From Jatrophihabitans sp035642535 (GTDB lineage Bacteria; Actinomycetota; Actinomycetes; Mycobacteriales; Jatrophihabitantaceae): 64,000 nt of DNA. The position numbers and the translations under genes were made by a program. This document shows positions 53,197 to 62,271 of this stretch, one piece after another; the first letter of the stretch is position 1, and every line of letters starts with the position of its first letter. The notes beneath the pieces were generated by a model. It had not been told where the DNA came from. It was given only the letters and a program-made list of their open reading frames with translations, and did not search any database. The stretch is taken from positions 1-64,000 of the forward strand of contig DASQSE010000057.1 of NCBI GenBank assembly GCA_035642535.1, read 5' to 3'.

Positions 53197-54072
53197 TCAG
53201 AGGTTGCCGACGGCCGGGATGGCCGCGGCCAGCGTGTCGACGGACGCGGTCGTCCAGGCGCCCGACGTGATGACGACCAGGTGCTCGATACCGAGTTCCG
53301 CGGCGGCTCCCGCTCGCTGCACGAATTGGTCGCTCGACTCATCCGGGTTCAGCCGAGTGCTGAGCGACTTCTCGATCGCTTCGTAGGGACGGCCCACGTC
53401 CGCGCAGTGCCCGGCGAGCACGTCGAGCTTGTGGCGGATCGTCTTGCCACCGTCGGGGATGTCGAAGACGTTGCACGCGTCGGCATATCGGGCCACGAGT
53501 CGCAGGGTGCGCTGCTCGCCCGTCCCGCCGATCAGGATCGACGGACGCGGTCGGCTCAGTGGTGCCGGCCCGCCCGAGGGGTCGGCCAGCCGATAGTGCG
53601 TGCCGTCGAAGGCACTCGACTCGCCGGACCACATCCGTTCCGCGATCTGCAGCGTCTCTTCCAGCCGCTCGAATCGCTCGGCGGTGGGCGGCAACGGGAG
53701 GCCCATCGCCTCCGCTTCGGCGCCGTGATAGCCCGCGCCGATACCGAGCCAGGCTCGCCCGCCGCTGAGCACGTCCAGCGTCGTGACCGCCTTGACGAGC
53801 AGGGCGGGCTCGCGGAACGTCACCGGGCTCACCATCGCGCCCAACCGCACCCGTTGCGTGCGCGCCGCGACGAAGCCGAGCGTGGTGTACGCCTCGATCA
53901 TGTCTTTGTCGTCGGGCGGCGCGGTCGGGTCCGCCTGGAGGAGGTGGTCGGTCACCCAGACCGTGTCGACGCCCGCGTCGTCGGCGGCGCGCGCCACCTG
54001 CGTCAGCTCATCGGCGAGGTGCGACGCGCCGGAAGGCCAGGAGTAGTTCGTAACACTGATGCTGACTCTCAT
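53197..54072 (-). CDS. LLM class flavin/F420-dependent oxidoreductase
   Basis: A 291-residue luciferase-like monooxygenase family TIM barrel: ISVTNYSWPSGASHLADELT, VTDHLLQADPTAPPDDKDMI, VRLGAMVSPVTFREPALLVK, VLSGGRAWLGIGAGYHGAEA and PSILIGGTGEQRTLRLVARY. The TIGR03560-type features suggest F420 use, common in actinobacteria. The TetR gene upstream is divergent with a perfect palindrome in the shared gap, so its expression is likely ligand-induced. Confidence 0.9.
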   Translation of the reverse strand: MRVSISVTNYSWPSGASHLADELTQVARAADDAGVDTVWVTDHLLQADPTAPPDDKDMIEAYTTLGFVAARTQRVRLGAMVSPVTFREPALLVKAVTTLDVLSGGRAWLGIGAGYHGAEAEAMGLPLPPTAERFERLEETLQIAERMWSGESSAFDGTHYRLADPSGGPAPLSRPRPSILIGGTGEQRTLRLVARYADACNVFDIPDGGKTIRHKLDVLAGHCADVGRPYEAIEKSLSTRLNPDESSDQFVQRAGAAAELGIEHLVVITSGAWTTASVDTLAAAIPAVGNL

Positions 54073-54085
54073 GGCTGCTACTATA

Positions 54086-54100
54086 TTAGAGTCACTCTAA
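54086..54100. promoter_or_regulatory. Perfect 15-bp palindrome, candidate TetR operator
   Basis: TTAGAGT-c-ACTCTAA lies in the 59-base gap between the divergent LLM oxidoreductase and TetR genes. This A+T-rich, perfectly symmetrical 7-1-7 site stands out in the G+C-rich background and is where a TetR dimer controlling both genes should bind. Confidence 0.72.
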
Positions 54101-54131
54101 ATTTCAAGTGGCTAAATGAATTGAGGTCGAC

Positions 54132-54800
54132 ATGGGTTTGCGGGAGCTCAAGAAGGAACGGACCCGGCAGCTCATCGCCGACACTGCATGGCGGCTGTTC
54201 GCCGACCGGGGCTTCGACCGGGTCGCGGTCGCCGACGTGGCCCGCGCGGCGGAGGTTTCCGAGGCGACGGTGTTCAACTACTTCCGCACCAAGGAGGATC
54301 TCTTCTACTTCCGCTTCGAGCAGTATGAGGCGCAACTGATCGATGCGGTCCGCACGCGCGCGGCGGGCGAGCCGGCGCTCACCGCGTTCCGCCGCGCGGT
54401 CCTGCAGGGCGGCGGGCTGCTTGCGAAGGTTGCGACCGGTGATCGCGATGCGCTTCGCCAGCTGCAGACGATCAACCGGATGATCGCCGAGAGTCCGACG
54501 CTGCTTGCCCGCGAGAGGCGGGCGATGAGTCAGGCCACCGATGCGCTCGCCGAGCTGATCGCGACCGACCTCGGCCGAAGCGGCGACCCGGTCAGTGCGG
54601 CGGTTGCCGCAAGCGCGCTCATCGGGGTCCACCGCGCGGTGATCGACTACGTGCGCCGCAGGGTGCTCAGTGATGACCACATGGACCGATTGGCGCGTGA
54701 CGTCCGACGCGTCACGCGCCGCGCCTTCGGGTTGCTCGAGAACGGGCTGGGCGACTACGCCCGGAGCCCGAGCCCGGTCAGACCTGGTGGATCGAAGTGA
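54132..54800 (+). CDS. TetR/AcrR family transcriptional regulator
   Basis: A 222-residue regulator: RTRQLIADTAWRLFADRGFD, RVAVADVARAAEVSEATVFN and YFRTKEDLFYFRFEQYEAQL form the helix-turn-helix; the C-terminal TetR_C domain (MftR-like) follows. ATG at 54132. It likely represses itself and the divergent LLM/NTF2-like genes through the palindrome at 54086-54100. Its last 23 bases overlap the opposite gene. Confidence 0.93.
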   Translation: MGLRELKKERTRQLIADTAWRLFADRGFDRVAVADVARAAEVSEATVFNYFRTKEDLFYFRFEQYEAQLIDAVRTRAAGEPALTAFRRAVLQGGGLLAKVATGDRDALRQLQTINRMIAESPTLLARERRAMSQATDALAELIATDLGRSGDPVSAAVAASALIGVHRAVIDYVRRRVLSDDHMDRLARDVRRVTRRAFGLLENGLGDYARSPSPVRPGGSK

Positions 54801-55806
54801 CCCGCGTGCCGTTCGAGCCGATGTAGACCCGCGAGCCCACCCCGAGCGGACCGTTGTACCCGCCGTTGTCGAACTGCCGCGTGGGCACGACGTAGGCGTA
54901 GGTTCGCGTACTCGGGTTGATCACCTTGCGGCCGCCGTCCGTCGCCACCCGGTCGAGCGTGATGTGCACACCGTCGGGACGGCGCGCGACGCTGCGCACG
55001 TACCCCACGTCCGTCAGCCGCAGCGGCGCGACCTGTGCCGGCAGCTGCGCGCTGCCCACGATCGATGTCATGGCCTCGCGCACCGCGCCGGTCGCCTGCG
55101 CGGAGAACAGGACGAACCCCGGGCCGGTGGGCACGACGTATTGCTCGATCCGCCAGGTGCGCGGCGTCGGCCGGCAGGTGATCACCCACCGCCGCCACTG
55201 CGCGCTGCGCCCGCCGAAGTCGCGGGTGTCGGCCGCGAACGTCTCGCCCCCAGTCGATTCGCGGCCGCAGTACTCCGGATTGGCTACGAAGCCGCCCTCG
55301 ATCTCGGTGGCCAGCCCGGCGTGTTGCGTGTCTACCGTCGAGAACGTCATCGGGCAGCGCCCCGGGGCCGTCGAGCGCGACGCCGGAGTCAGGCACCAGA
55401 CCTGTGGCGCGTTCGGCGTCGCATTGCGCCGGTAATCACGCGCCATCCACCCGGACGGCAGCGTCAGCGTCGCTCCGCCGAGATCGACGGTGCCCGAGAG
55501 ATCCGGCGCGGATGTCGTCGGCTGCGGAGCGGTTGTGGTGGCCCCGGAATTGTGTGTTCCAGGAGGTGCGGCGTGCTTGTCGGCCAGCAACGCCGCGGCG
55601 CCGACCGCCACGCCCGCCACGCCGGCGACGCATGCCGCGGCCAGCAGTGGCAGTCCCCATGGCGCCCGCTCCGCGCCGAACCACCGGCGAGCGGCGCGCT
55701 GCGCGGCGGGCGAAGGGGCGAACGGCGGCGGCGTGCGCCGGGGCCCGACCTGCGCGTCGACGTCCTCGTTCAGGAGCGTCTTGACCTTGGTCTCGAAGTC
55801 GTTCAC
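54778..55806 (-). CDS. Single-pass membrane protein, putative anti-sigma partner
   Basis: A 342-residue protein with a cytoplasmic N-terminus of about 50 residues (FETKVKTLLNEDVDAQVG), one membrane helix (GLPLLAAACVAGVAGVAVGA), a Thr/Pro-rich linker and an extracellular C-terminal domain with four Cys (VWCLTPA, GRCPMTF, EYCGRES, ITCRPTP). Its ATG overlaps the ECF sigma stop by 4 bases. The layout is that of membrane anti-sigma factors, but no zinc anti-sigma motif (HxxxCxxC) is present, so the role is inferred only from context. Confidence 0.72.
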   Translation of the reverse strand: MNDFETKVKTLLNEDVDAQVGPRRTPPPFAPSPAAQRAARRWFGAERAPWGLPLLAAACVAGVAGVAVGAAALLADKHAAPPGTHNSGATTTAPQPTTSAPDLSGTVDLGGATLTLPSGWMARDYRRNATPNAPQVWCLTPASRSTAPGRCPMTFSTVDTQHAGLATEIEGGFVANPEYCGRESTGGETFAADTRDFGGRSAQWRRWVITCRPTPRTWRIEQYVVPTGPGFVLFSAQATGAVREAMTSIVGSAQLPAQVAPLRLTDVGYVRSVARRPDGVHITLDRVATDGGRKVINPSTRTYAYVVPTRQFDNGGYNGPLGVGSRVYIGSNGTRVTSIHQV

Positions 55807-56339
55807 AGCTGACCTCCCAGCGCGGCGCGCAGCGCGGCGAGCCCGCGGCTGGACGCGGAGCGGACCCCGACCGGCGAGAGTCCGGTGGCGAGCGCGATCT
55901 CGGCGTCGGCCAGATCGGCGATGTAGCGCAGGGTGAGTACCTCGCGTTGTCGCTCCGGCAGCCGGGCGAGGGCTTGCCGGACGAGCTCATGCTCTGCGGA
56001 GAGCAACGTTGCGGCGTCGGCGCCGTCGGTCGTCTCCTCCAGCATGTCCCGTTCGTGCTTGCGGGCGGTGATTCGGCGCCGCAGCGCGCTGCGCGAGGCG
56101 TTCACCACGCTGCGCCGCAGATACCCGACCGCAGCGCGCGGATCGCGAATGCCGGCCCAGTTCCGGTAGACCGCGGTGAAGGCGTCCTGGACGACGTCCT
56201 CCGCGACATTGACGTGATCGACGAGGCCGGTGGCGAGGCGGAGCATCGGCCACCACTGCTCCTGGTACAGCTGGTCGAAGCTCGGTGCCGCCACGCCGCC
56301 TGGCTCGTCGACCACCAATGACCGTCCCCTCCCCGACAT
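55803..56339 (-). CDS. ECF RNA polymerase sigma factor, SigE (TIGR02983) family
   Basis: A 178-residue sigma-70 factor. Region 2: FDQLYQEQWWPMLRLATGLV, VAEDVVQDAFTAVYRNWAGI; region 4: LPERQREVLTLRYIADLADA, EIALATGLSPVGVRSASSRG. The YLRRSVVNASRSALRRR link is typical of the SigE-like ECF group in actinobacteria. It overlaps the downstream membrane protein and lies 80 bases upstream of the rodA 3' end region, in the same direction as the elongasome genes. Confidence 0.92.
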   Translation of the reverse strand: MSGRGRSLVVDEPGGVAAPSFDQLYQEQWWPMLRLATGLVDHVNVAEDVVQDAFTAVYRNWAGIRDPRAAVGYLRRSVVNASRSALRRRITARKHERDMLEETTDGADAATLLSAEHELVRQALARLPERQREVLTLRYIADLADAEIALATGLSPVGVRSASSRGLAALRAALGGQL

Positions 56340-56419
56340 CCCGATCCTTCCGCCGATGCTGCGCTGACATAGTCAGGACGCGCTCGGCGGCGCGGTGTTG
56401 CACGAGAACGGTAGGAAGA

Positions 56420-57577
56420 TCAGTCGAGCGCGCGGCGGCGGACGGCCTGCAGCAGGCCGATAGCCAGCCCCTGCGCGAACATCGACGAGCCGCCATAGGA
56501 CACGAACGGCAGCGGGACGCCCGTGACGGGCGTCAGTCCCAGGTTCATCCCGATGTTCTGGAACGCCTGGAATCCGAACCAGCACACCACGCCCACGGCG
56601 ACGATGCGACCCGCGTGATCGGCCTCGCGAGCAATGCGCAGCCCGCGCCAGCACAGCAGCGCGAACAGCGCGATGATCAACGCGGCGCCGACCAGGCCGA
56701 GCTCCTCCCCCGCCACCGAGAAGATGAAGTCCGTCTGCTGCTCGGGGACGTAGCCGCCGTTCGTCTGCGGACCGTTGAACAACCCGGTGCCGAAGAGCCC
56801 GCCGCCGGCGATCGCGATGTGCGCCTGATTGACGTTGTAGGACGCGCCGAGCGGGTCGACGTTCGGATGGGCGAAGGACTTGATGCGGTCCAGCTGGTAG
56901 TCGTGCAGCACGCCCGAATGGATCGCGACGAGGGCCAGCAGCACACCCACGGCCAGCAACCCGACCGTCCACCGTGCCCGCACGCCGGCCACGACGAGCA
57001 CACCGAACACCGCGCAGGCGAGCACCATCGCGGAGCCGAGGTCGGGCTGCATCATGATCAGCCCGAGTGGCACCGCGGTCAGCACGAGAGCCAGCACCAC
57101 GTCGGATGTCGCGCGGGGTGCGTGGTCATCCTGGTCGTCGCGCCGGGTGAAGAGCACGGCGAGGCCGACGATCAGGCCCAGCTTCATGAACTCCGAGGGC
57201 TGTAACTCGAAGCCGCCGCCGACTCGGATCCAGGCTTTCGCGCCGTTCTCGCGGGTCCCGATCGCGAGCACCAACAGCAATCCGGAGAAGCTGGCCAGGT
57301 ACACGGCCGGCCCGAACAGGCGCAGCAGCCGGGCATCGAGGCGAGCCGCGCCGAACATCAGCCCCGTCGCCAGCGCCAGGTTGAGCAGGTGGCGCCACAG
57401 GTAGGACTCACCGCTCGTCTCGCGGGTCGCCGCCCAGACCAGGACGGCACCGTAGAGGCCGAGCACGAGGACAAGGCCGCCGAGCACGACGTCGTAGCCA
57501 CGCGGGCGGCGCTCCACCGGCTGCGCCGCAGAGGCGAGCACGAATGGTGCCCGCGGGTCGCGGGCGACGAGCGTCAT
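56420..57577 (-). CDS. rodA: Peptidoglycan glycosyltransferase RodA (SEDS family)
   Basis: A 385-residue membrane glycosyltransferase with ten helices. SEDS signatures: GAKAWIRVGGGFELQPSEFM, MMQPDLGSAMVLACAV, IAIAGGGLFGTGLFNG with the catalytic Asp region (PEQQTDFIFSVAGEELG), and VTGVPLPFVSYGGSSMF. The ATG overlaps the mrdA stop by 4 bases (ATGA). Together with PBP2 it makes lateral-wall glycan. Confidence 0.95.
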   Translation of the reverse strand: MTLVARDPRAPFVLASAAQPVERRPRGYDVVLGGLVLVLGLYGAVLVWAATRETSGESYLWRHLLNLALATGLMFGAARLDARLLRLFGPAVYLASFSGLLLVLAIGTRENGAKAWIRVGGGFELQPSEFMKLGLIVGLAVLFTRRDDQDDHAPRATSDVVLALVLTAVPLGLIMMQPDLGSAMVLACAVFGVLVVAGVRARWTVGLLAVGVLLALVAIHSGVLHDYQLDRIKSFAHPNVDPLGASYNVNQAHIAIAGGGLFGTGLFNGPQTNGGYVPEQQTDFIFSVAGEELGLVGAALIIALFALLCWRGLRIAREADHAGRIVAVGVVCWFGFQAFQNIGMNLGLTPVTGVPLPFVSYGGSSMFAQGLAIGLLQAVRRRALD

Positions 57578-59655
57578 TTGCCGGCCGTCCGCACCTGGGG
57601 GGCGATCTTGGGCAGCCGGGCCGGCGGGACGATCGATTTGCCGTGCACGCCGAAGATGCCGTCCCAGATCCGCTTGAGCATCGGGCCGGCCGCCGTCGCG
57701 CCCGTCCCGGCCTGCTCGACCATGCCGACCATCACCAGCGGCGCCTTGGTGTGGTCGTGCTGCTTGGCGGTCGGTCCCCAGCTGACGAGCCAGGACGTGT
57801 CCTTCCTGCCGAACACCTCCGCCGTTCCGGTCTTGCCGCCGATTCGGTTCTGGTACCTCGAGCCGATGTAGGCGAACGCGCCGGACACCGCCCAACCGCG
57901 GCTGAAGTCCAGCGCGTTGGTGATGTAGTCGAACAGCCGCTGCCGGACGGGCACCCGGTCGCGCACCTGCGGATGGATCCGGTGCACCACGTGGCCGTTC
58001 CCGTCGACGACGGCCCAGCCGAGCGTCGGCTGCCAGATCCGGCCGCCGTTGAGCATCGCCGAGTACGCGATCGCCAACTGGAGCGGGGACATCGTGGTCT
58101 CGCCCTGCCCGATCGCCATGTCCGCGTTGTCGCCGGCGTGATAGCGCCAACCGTCGGTGCAGTTCTCGCTCGCCAGCCGGGTGAGGTAGGCGCGTTGCGC
58201 GCGGTTCTTGACCTCGGGATAGCCACGCTTCGCCTCAGCGCAGTAGGTCGCGCGGTTCGCCTTCCAGCGCGCCATCCGCGTCTCGCGGTCCGCGTAGCTG
58301 CCGGCCGCCTGCTCGCCGGCCGGCAGATCGACGTGCGGTGCCCGGCCCACCCCGTACGCCGCGGCCATCCGCTGGAGGTACTCGTGCGCCTTCTGACCGC
58401 GGGCGATGCGCGCCTCGTCGCGGTAGTACTCGTCCGCCGCGGGGCGGTAGAAGAACGTGTCGCACGAATAGCCGAGCGCGTCGCGCAGCGTGATGTCGCC
58501 GAGCACCTCGGAGTCGAAGTTCGTCTTCACCCGGCCGTCGATCGTCACCGAACCGGGGCAGGCGTACCGGGTGGAGGTGTTGATCTCGTGGTGCATGACG
58601 AGCGACGACGACGTGATCAGCTTGAACGTCGAGCCCGGCGCGTAATCGCCCGCGATCGCCCGGTCGACGAGCGGGGTGCCTGCCGCCGGGTCCGTCAGGC
58701 TCGCATAGTTGCGCTGCGAGATGCCGCCGACGAACAGCGACGGGTCGTAGGTCGGCGAGCTGGCCACCGCGAGGATGCGTCCCGTGTTCGGGTTCATCAC
58801 GACGACTGCGCCGCCGGTCGCCGGCATTCCCGATGCGCGTGAGTCGTGGATCTGCCGGGCCAATGAGCGCTCGGCCAGTCGCTGGAGGTCGAGGTCGATG
58901 CTGGTCACCAGCGTGTCGCCCTGCGTCGCCGGCGTCGACTGCCCGGTACCGACGCTGTAACCCTGCGGGCTGAGCTTCACGATCTGCTGCCCGTCGACGC
59001 CGCGCAGCACGTCGTCGTACTCCGCCTCCAGGCCGCTGACCCCGATCGTGTCCGCGTCGGCGAGATCCGGGTTCCGTTTCTGGTCCGCCCCGGTGACGTC
59101 GCCGGTGTAGCCCAGGATCTGCGCGGCGAGCGAGCCGTACGGATAGCTGGGCAGACTGATCGTCTGCACCGCCACGCCCGGGAACCGCTCGCGATGCTCG
59201 CTCACCGCGAGCACCGTGCGGGTCGGCGCGTTCACCGCGACGGGCACGGGCTGATACGGCTCCCCCGTCCAGCACGGCGCGGGCACGGTCGGCGAGCACG
59301 GCGTGATCTCCTTCGCCAGCTCCGTCGCGCTGCGGCCGAGCAGCGGCGCCAGCCGGGCGAGCACGTCGGCGCCGTGGTCGGGACGCTGCTGCAAGAAGTC
59401 GCGGTCGACGGTGATCACCTGCGCGGACGTGTTGGCCACCAGGGGCCGGCCGCTGGAGTCGACGATCAGGCCGCGCGGCGCGGGCACGACGATCACGCCG
59501 TCGTGCAGCAGGTGTGCGCTCTGCACCGGCTTGTGCGGGTCGAGCAGCTGCACGTAGTAGAGCCGAACGAACAACGTCAACATCATCGACATGACCAGCA
59601 CGACGACGATGCCGAGCCGGCGCGGCGTGCGCGGGCGGCGCGGCGGACTAGCCAT
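57574..59655 (-). CDS. mrdA: Penicillin-binding protein 2 (class B transpeptidase)
   Basis: A 693-residue bPBP: an N-terminal membrane anchor (LGIVVVLVMSMMLTLFVRLY), dimerisation domain with RGLIVDSSGRPLVANTSAQV, and the transpeptidase domain with active-site Ser in PGSTFKLITSSSLV, the YSCDTFF motif (SxN position occupied by SCD) and KTG in GGKTGTAEVFG. Overlaps rodA downstream and the mreD stop upstream by 8 bases. Confidence 0.95.
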   Translation of the reverse strand: MASPPRRPRTPRRLGIVVVLVMSMMLTLFVRLYYVQLLDPHKPVQSAHLLHDGVIVVPAPRGLIVDSSGRPLVANTSAQVITVDRDFLQQRPDHGADVLARLAPLLGRSATELAKEITPCSPTVPAPCWTGEPYQPVPVAVNAPTRTVLAVSEHRERFPGVAVQTISLPSYPYGSLAAQILGYTGDVTGADQKRNPDLADADTIGVSGLEAEYDDVLRGVDGQQIVKLSPQGYSVGTGQSTPATQGDTLVTSIDLDLQRLAERSLARQIHDSRASGMPATGGAVVVMNPNTGRILAVASSPTYDPSLFVGGISQRNYASLTDPAAGTPLVDRAIAGDYAPGSTFKLITSSSLVMHHEINTSTRYACPGSVTIDGRVKTNFDSEVLGDITLRDALGYSCDTFFYRPAADEYYRDEARIARGQKAHEYLQRMAAAYGVGRAPHVDLPAGEQAAGSYADRETRMARWKANRATYCAEAKRGYPEVKNRAQRAYLTRLASENCTDGWRYHAGDNADMAIGQGETTMSPLQLAIAYSAMLNGGRIWQPTLGWAVVDGNGHVVHRIHPQVRDRVPVRQRLFDYITNALDFSRGWAVSGAFAYIGSRYQNRIGGKTGTAEVFGRKDTSWLVSWGPTAKQHDHTKAPLVMVGMVEQAGTGATAAGPMLKRIWDGIFGVHGKSIVPPARLPKIAPQVRTAGK

Positions 59656-60178
59656 ACCGCGCTCCGACAGTCAGTTCTGTGTAGACGGGGTGCGGGGCGC
59701 GCAGCGACTCGGTGCGCAGCATCCGGCGCACCAGCGGGATCAGCAGTAGCGCGAGCAGGGCGTCGCCGAGCGCGGCGGGCACCGCGTAGGTGATCGCGTC
59801 CGCGAGCGAGCCCGGACTGCGTACGACGACGAACAGCACAGTGGCAGCCACCGACGCGAGACCGCAGACGCTGCCCGCGACGAGGGCGTCGCGCCGCACG
59901 CCGCGCCGATCGGCGAGCAGCCCGCAGAGCAGGCCGACGCCGAGCCAGCAGAGCGCGAGCACCCCGGCCGGATGCTGCGAGCCGAGGTCCGCGGTGAGCC
60001 CCGTCGCGAAGCCGAACGCCATCCCGGTCGGCGGGCCGTCAACGAGCGCGATCACGGCGACGAGCACCGCCGGCAAGCTCACCGGCCATGGCGCGCTCAC
60101 CGGCGCGACGAGCGTGGCCTGCAACAGCAGCGCCGTGGTCAGGCCGGCCACCGCGGCCGCGACCCGGGCGCGCGTCAT
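59648..60178 (-). CDS. mreD: Rod shape-determining protein MreD
   Basis: A 176-residue protein with five or six membrane helices (VAAAVAGLTTALLLQATLVA, LPAVLVAVIALVDGPPTGMA, DLGSQHPAGVLALCWLGVGL, ALLALLLIPLVRRML). The sequence is poorly conserved in the family; the assignment rests on length, helix pattern and place between mreC and mrdA. Its ATG overlaps mreC by 4 bases. Confidence 0.9.
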   Translation of the reverse strand: MTRARVAAAVAGLTTALLLQATLVAPVSAPWPVSLPAVLVAVIALVDGPPTGMAFGFATGLTADLGSQHPAGVLALCWLGVGLLCGLLADRRGVRRDALVAGSVCGLASVAATVLFVVVRSPGSLADAITYAVPAALGDALLALLLIPLVRRMLRTESLRAPHPVYTELTVGARYG

Positions 60179-61020
60179 CGCCTGCCCGGCTCGGCCAGGC
60201 TGCCCGCAGCGTCCGCGGCCAGCACGACGGCGACCAGGTCGACGGCAGTCGGCGACGCGGTCGGGTGGACGGCGGCGCGGGTCGTCCCGTCGGCGGAGCG
60301 GCGCACCGACTGCACCGTTCCGACGTCGATGCCGGAGACGTAGCTCGACGCGCCGTTCGGCCCCGTCACGAGCCGATCACCGACCCGGACGACGGCGTCC
60401 GGATTCAGCGGCCGGAAGCTGAACCCGTCCGCGCCGAGTCCGGTGGCGACGCCGATCTCACCGGTGCGCAGATCGCGCGCGCCGACACCCGAGCCGGGGT
60501 CGGCCGCGAGCAGCACGACGCTGGTGGCCGAATCCGCATGCAGCACCCGACCGACCAGGCCGGCGCCGTCGGTGACCGTCTGGCCGTCCCGGACGCCGTC
60601 GCTGCTGCCGGCGTCGAGCGTGACCGTCCAGTCGAAGCCCTGGCCCGGCCCGTACCCGACCACCCGCGCCGGGAGCAGGCGCCGGCCGGTGCCGTCGGCA
60701 GCGCGTTGCAGCCGGGCGAGCTGACCGGACGTGCGCTGCTCGGCCTCGAGCGCGGCGATCCGGCCGCGCAGCCGCGCGTTCTCGCCGCGCAGCTGATCGA
60801 TCGTCGACTGCTGCGAACCGGCGGAGGGGACTCCTTCCATCCAGCGCCGGGCCGGCCCGACGACGACGTCCGTCCCGCGGTAGAGGGAGCCGAGCGCGCC
60901 GCGGACGCCGCTGTGCGCGTCGCGCAGCGCGCCGCCGCCGAGGTCGAGCGTGATGAAGCACAGCGCGACGACGGCCAGCAGGGCCGCCGCGATCCGCTGC
61001 CGCCGGGTAAGCCGCCGCAC
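60175..61020 (-). CDS. mreC: Cell shape-determining protein MreC
   Basis: A 281-residue protein with an N-terminal anchor (RIAAALLAVVALCFITLDLG), a coiled coil (STIDQLRGENARLRGRIAAL) and two MreC beta-barrels (LPARVVGYGPGQGFDWTVTL, NGASSYVSGIDVGTVQSVRR). It bridges PBP2 and MreB. It starts 11 bases after mreB. Confidence 0.94.
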   Translation of the reverse strand: MRRLTRRQRIAAALLAVVALCFITLDLGGGALRDAHSGVRGALGSLYRGTDVVVGPARRWMEGVPSAGSQQSTIDQLRGENARLRGRIAALEAEQRTSGQLARLQRAADGTGRRLLPARVVGYGPGQGFDWTVTLDAGSSDGVRDGQTVTDGAGLVGRVLHADSATSVVLLAADPGSGVGARDLRTGEIGVATGLGADGFSFRPLNPDAVVRVGDRLVTGPNGASSYVSGIDVGTVQSVRRSADGTTRAAVHPTASPTAVDLVAVVLAADAAGSLAEPGRR

Positions 61021-61031
61021 GATCGAACCCC

Positions 61032-62126
61032 TCAGCGGCGATGGCCGTCGACGACGACCTTCTGCAGCTGGTCGAAGTGCTCGATGACGGTGGCGGTGCC
61101 GAGCACGACCGAATCGAGCGGGCGTTCGGCGATCTGGACGGGCACCCCGAGCTCGTGGTGCAGCCGCGCGTCCAACCCGCGCAGCAGCGCACCGCCGCCG
61201 GTCAGCACGATGCCGTCGTTGACGAGGTCGCCGGCGAGTTCGGGCGGGCAGCGATCGAGCGTCGCGCGCACCGCGGCGATGATGCGGGCCAGCGGCGGGT
61301 CCATCGCCCGGCGCAGCTCGTCGCCGGAGATCGAGACGTTGCGTGGTAGCCCGGTGCCGACGTCGCGGCCGCGAATCTCGGCCTTCTTCGGCCCGGCGGC
61401 CGGGAACGCCGAGCCGACCGAGATCTTCAGCTCCTCCGCCGTCCGCTCGCCGATCAGCAGCGAGAACTCGGCGCGGACGAAGTCGACGATCGCCAGGTCC
61501 AGCGCGTCACCGGCGACCCGCACGCTCGTCGACGCAACGATGCCGCCGAGCGCGAGCACCGCCACCTCGGTCGTCCCGCCCCCGATGTCGACGACCATCG
61601 ACCCGGCGGGCTGGTTCACCGGCAACCCGGCACCGATCGCGGCTGCCATCGGTTCACTGATCGTGTGCACGCGCCGGGCGCCTGCTGCGTAGGCGGCCTC
61701 GCTCACCGCGCGCTGCTCGACGCTCGTGATGCCGGACGGGACGCACACGACCACCCGCGGGCCCGTGAACGCGCCGCGTCGGCGCAGCACCTTGCGGACG
61801 AAATAGCGCAGCATCTCGGAGGTGACGTCGTAGTCGGCGATGACGCCGTCCTGCAGCGGCCGCACCGCCTTGATGTGGTCGGGCGTGCGGCCGATCATCC
61901 GCTTCGCCTCGGCGCCGACGGCGACGACCGCGTTCGAGGACGTGTCGACAGCGACGACCGACGGCTCGTTGAGCATGATCCCGCGCCGACGCGCGTAGAC
62001 GAGTGTGTTCGCGGTACCGAGATCGATGGCCAGGTCGCCGCCGAGCAGGTCGCCGAACGGAGCCCGCGACCCGAGCATGCCGCTGCCGCGCCGCGATACG
62101 CGTCGCGCCAGCGCAGTTGACGTCAC
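61032..62126 (-). CDS. mreB: Rod shape-determining protein MreB
   Basis: A 364-residue bacterial actin. GDLAIDLGTANTLVYARRRG (phosphate 1), PLQDGVIADYDVTSEMLRYF, VVVCVPSGITSVEQRAVSEA, SMVVDIGGGTTEVAVLALGG (phosphate 2) and GIVLTGGGALLRGLDARLHH (adenosine). The N-terminus has about 20 extra basic residues before the fold, so ATG codon 17 could be the true start. First gene of the mreBCD-mrdA-rodA operon. Confidence 0.96.
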   Translation of the reverse strand: MTSTALARRVSRRGSGMLGSRAPFGDLLGGDLAIDLGTANTLVYARRRGIMLNEPSVVAVDTSSNAVVAVGAEAKRMIGRTPDHIKAVRPLQDGVIADYDVTSEMLRYFVRKVLRRRGAFTGPRVVVCVPSGITSVEQRAVSEAAYAAGARRVHTISEPMAAAIGAGLPVNQPAGSMVVDIGGGTTEVAVLALGGIVASTSVRVAGDALDLAIVDFVRAEFSLLIGERTAEELKISVGSAFPAAGPKKAEIRGRDVGTGLPRNVSISGDELRRAMDPPLARIIAAVRATLDRCPPELAGDLVNDGIVLTGGGALLRGLDARLHHELGVPVQIAERPLDSVVLGTATVIEHFDQLQKVVVDGHRR

Positions 62127-62152
62127 GGCAGGCCCTTCGTCTCAGACCAACA

Positions 62153-62172
62153 AGGGCGTGCCGGCACGCCCT
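62153..62172. promoter_or_regulatory. Perfect 20-bp palindrome between ndk and mreB
   Basis: AGGGCGTGCCGGCACGCCCT is fully symmetrical and is flanked by CAAG/CTTG, extending the dyad. In the minus-strand sense TTGTTGG follows. It could be a terminator for ndk or a regulatory site 27 bases upstream of mreB; nothing decides between them. The remaining 100 bases of the gap to ndk (62173-62271) show no gene. Confidence 0.5.
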
Positions 62173-62271
62173 GCTTGTGATCGTAGGGTCGACGTGAGTT
62201 CAAACCCGGCTGCGACTCGCGGTGCGGATGTTGCTGGTGTGACTCTCAGCCGGCGGTCTCCTCGCGGCGCG

